A stretch of 64,000 nt of DNA from Paraburkholderia fynbosensis (GTDB taxonomy: Bacteria; Pseudomonadota; Gammaproteobacteria; Burkholderiales; Burkholderiaceae), in contig NZ_CADIKI010000004.1 in NCBI RefSeq assembly GCF_902859935.1, positions 310,001 to 374,000 on the forward strand, written 5' to 3'. The number at the start of each line of letters is the position of its first letter. Positions within the stretch are counted from its first letter, which is position 1. Made by a program: the position numbers and the translations under genes. Positions 63,032 through 64,000 of the stretch are shown here, piece after piece. The notes under the pieces were generated by a model. That model did no database searches, was not told where the DNA came from, and worked only from the letters and a program-made list of their open reading frames with translations.

Positions 63032-63322
63032 ATGCAGATCCTATTCCCCAATGAAACTCCTGAATATTCAGGTCGCGAACTCACCTTGGCGTTCCCGGCG
63101 ATGGTCGATGGGCAGAGGGTGGAATGCATGATCACCGCGGAGGCGCTCGAAGATCACTTCGGCGCCGCCTCTCCGCGTCTGGAAGACATGGTCGGCGCAT
63201 TCGATGCGCACCGCGCCCGGATCGAAGCTGCCACGCGTCGTTTGCTGTCGGAAACGCGGGCGCAGTGTCTGGTGCTCCGCAGCGGCTACGTGCGCTTCTA
63301 CGAGGCGAACTGGCGCAATTGA
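63032..63322 (+). CDS. DUF1488 family protein
   Basis: A 96-residue protein of the DUF1488 family: FPNETPEYSGRELTLAFPAM, CMITAEALEDHFGAASPRLE and a C-terminal helix with LRSGYVRFYEANWRN. Function unknown. The start at 63032 has AGGTGA five bases upstream. A striking AAGGAGGAGG lies at 62941-62950 but is not followed by an ATG or GTG at the right distance, so I did not use it. Related in layout to the protein at 15825-16103. Confidence 0.8.
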   Translation: MQILFPNETPEYSGRELTLAFPAMVDGQRVECMITAEALEDHFGAASPRLEDMVGAFDAHRARIEAATRRLLSETRAQCLVLRSGYVRFYEANWRN

Positions 63323-63629
63323 CGTAATTGACGCAAGGCCGCCGAGGTTGCGGCCGAGGGCTGTGGGCGCTTACGGTGTCGGACGGCGCTCGAAACATTC
63401 TCACGCCATCAAGCTTGAACGGGCAGGAAAGCCGCGCGTCAATCACGGACCGTCGAAACCCGCGCGCGGCGGGCGCCGTTTGAACTGGCGGTGGCCAGAC
63501 GTGCTGCCGTTCTTCCTGAGCGCGCCTGACGGTGCCTCGGGCACACCACGACACAATCGATGCAGGCGCTTCATGTGCCGCGTGAACGCATGCGAGCACG
63601 CCTACGATGCCGACGAGCGCGCCACTCAC
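63323..63629. other. Gene-free stretch
   Basis: About 300 bases between the convergent DUF1488 and cytochrome b561 genes. No terminator with a T-tract or other feature was seen. Confidence 0.3.
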
Positions 63630-64000
63630 TCAGACTATCCGCCGCAGCGTCTGGTCCCTGAAAATGACGTGATGCACAATCGCCGCTAGCGCGTGCAGGC
63701 CGATCACCCAGTAGAACAGATTGCCGAGCCATTCGTGCGCATCCTTGAGCAGGGGCCGCGCGATCGAATCGGCGCCAATCAATGTAAAGCTGATGTTGAC
63801 CCACGCGAGGTTCACCGGCCGTCCGCCAGCATTGACCATCAGGATGCCGAGCAGCGGCTGCGCAAAGATAAACACGTAGAGCGCGAGATGCGCCGCGCGC
63901 GCGACGAACGCAAGCAGCCGGTTGCCGCTGAGTTCCTCCGGCGCGCCGGCCCACAGTCGCCAGAGCAGGCGCAGCACTGCGAGAGCTAGCACGAGCGTGC
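63630..64000 (-). CDS. Cytochrome b561-type membrane protein, C-terminal part (cut by window edge)
   Basis: The last 123 residues of a four-helix haem-binding membrane protein of the bacterial cytochrome b561 family. Visible helices are VARAAHLALYVFIFAQPLLG with a haem-ligand histidine, and LKDAHEWLGNLFYWVIGLHA and LAAIVHHVIFRDQTLRRI with further histidines. Such proteins move electrons across or along the inner membrane, often to superoxide or a periplasmic partner. The N-terminus lies beyond base 64000. Confidence 0.85.
   Translation of the reverse strand, partial: TLVLALAVLRLLWRLWAGAPEELSGNRLLAFVARAAHLALYVFIFAQPLLGILMVNAGGRPVNLAWVNISFTLIGADSIARPLLKDAHEWLGNLFYWVIGLHALAAIVHHVIFRDQTLRRIV

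Noticed and set aside
1..64000. Insertion sequences, prophage, CRISPR arrays, tRNA or rRNA genes
   Set aside because: No transposase or integrase frames, no regularly spaced repeats and no tRNA-like cloverleaf were noticed on reading both strands.

Overview
The window reads as a Burkholderiales chromosome, most likely Paraburkholderia or Burkholderia. This is inferred from the high GC, the leucine-degradation (liu) operon with a divergent TetR regulator, the oxidative L-rhamnose cluster, a nasT-nasS pair, a second IF-1 gene and many small Burkholderia-type hypothetical proteins. No species call is possible from the sequence alone. I saw no tRNA, rRNA, CRISPR array, prophage or insertion sequence.

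Layout. 1-8.0 kb: housekeeping and regulatory genes (MFS edge fragment, LysR, DUF899 protein, GGDEF-EAL protein, HU, DAHP synthase, DUF72 protein). 8.0-15.0 kb: the liu operon (isovaleryl-CoA dehydrogenase, both methylcrotonyl-CoA carboxylase subunits, methylglutaconyl-CoA hydratase) with its divergent TetR regulator and two palindromes in the shared promoter. 15.0-33.4 kb: a mosaic of single genes (fatty acid desaturase, CDP-diacylglycerol diphosphatase, amidase, flavin reductase, J-protein, ChaC, two MFS exporters, an LMW-phosphatase-like protein, an H-NS-family protein, small envelope proteins). 33.5-39.3 kb: AraC and LysR regulators, an SDR, a bicupin dioxygenase-like protein, a SET-domain protein and a BON protein. 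39.3-43.1 kb: a decayed stretch with remnants of at least five genes (NAD(P)H-binding oxidoreductase, BKACE, Lrp, LysE, SRPBCC) among a few intact ones. 43.8-54.2 kb: the L-rhamnose locus. 54.3-56.7 kb: nasT-nasS followed by a truncated MFS gene. 56.7-64 kb: IF-1, YheO-type regulator, ferredoxin, AcoR-type sigma-54 activator, small proteins and a cytochrome b561 fragment.

How the genes work together. LiuA, B, D and C carry isovaleryl-CoA to HMG-CoA; HMG-CoA lyase is not in the window. The rhamnose genes import L-rhamnose by a four-gene ABC system, equilibrate its anomers, oxidise it to the lactone, open the lactone, dehydrate L-rhamnonate and oxidise the resulting 2-keto-3-deoxy sugar acid. 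The final hydrolase or aldolase is absent here.

The most interesting unexplained signals are non-coding. The first is a compact promoter-terminator unit at 21952-22052, predicted to make an RNA of about 66 nt with two anti-Shine-Dalgarno motifs. The second is an orphan terminator ahead of the MFS gene at 29538. The third is a 36-codon ORF with a strong ribosome-binding site and a 12-bp perfect hairpin inside the rhamnose operon.
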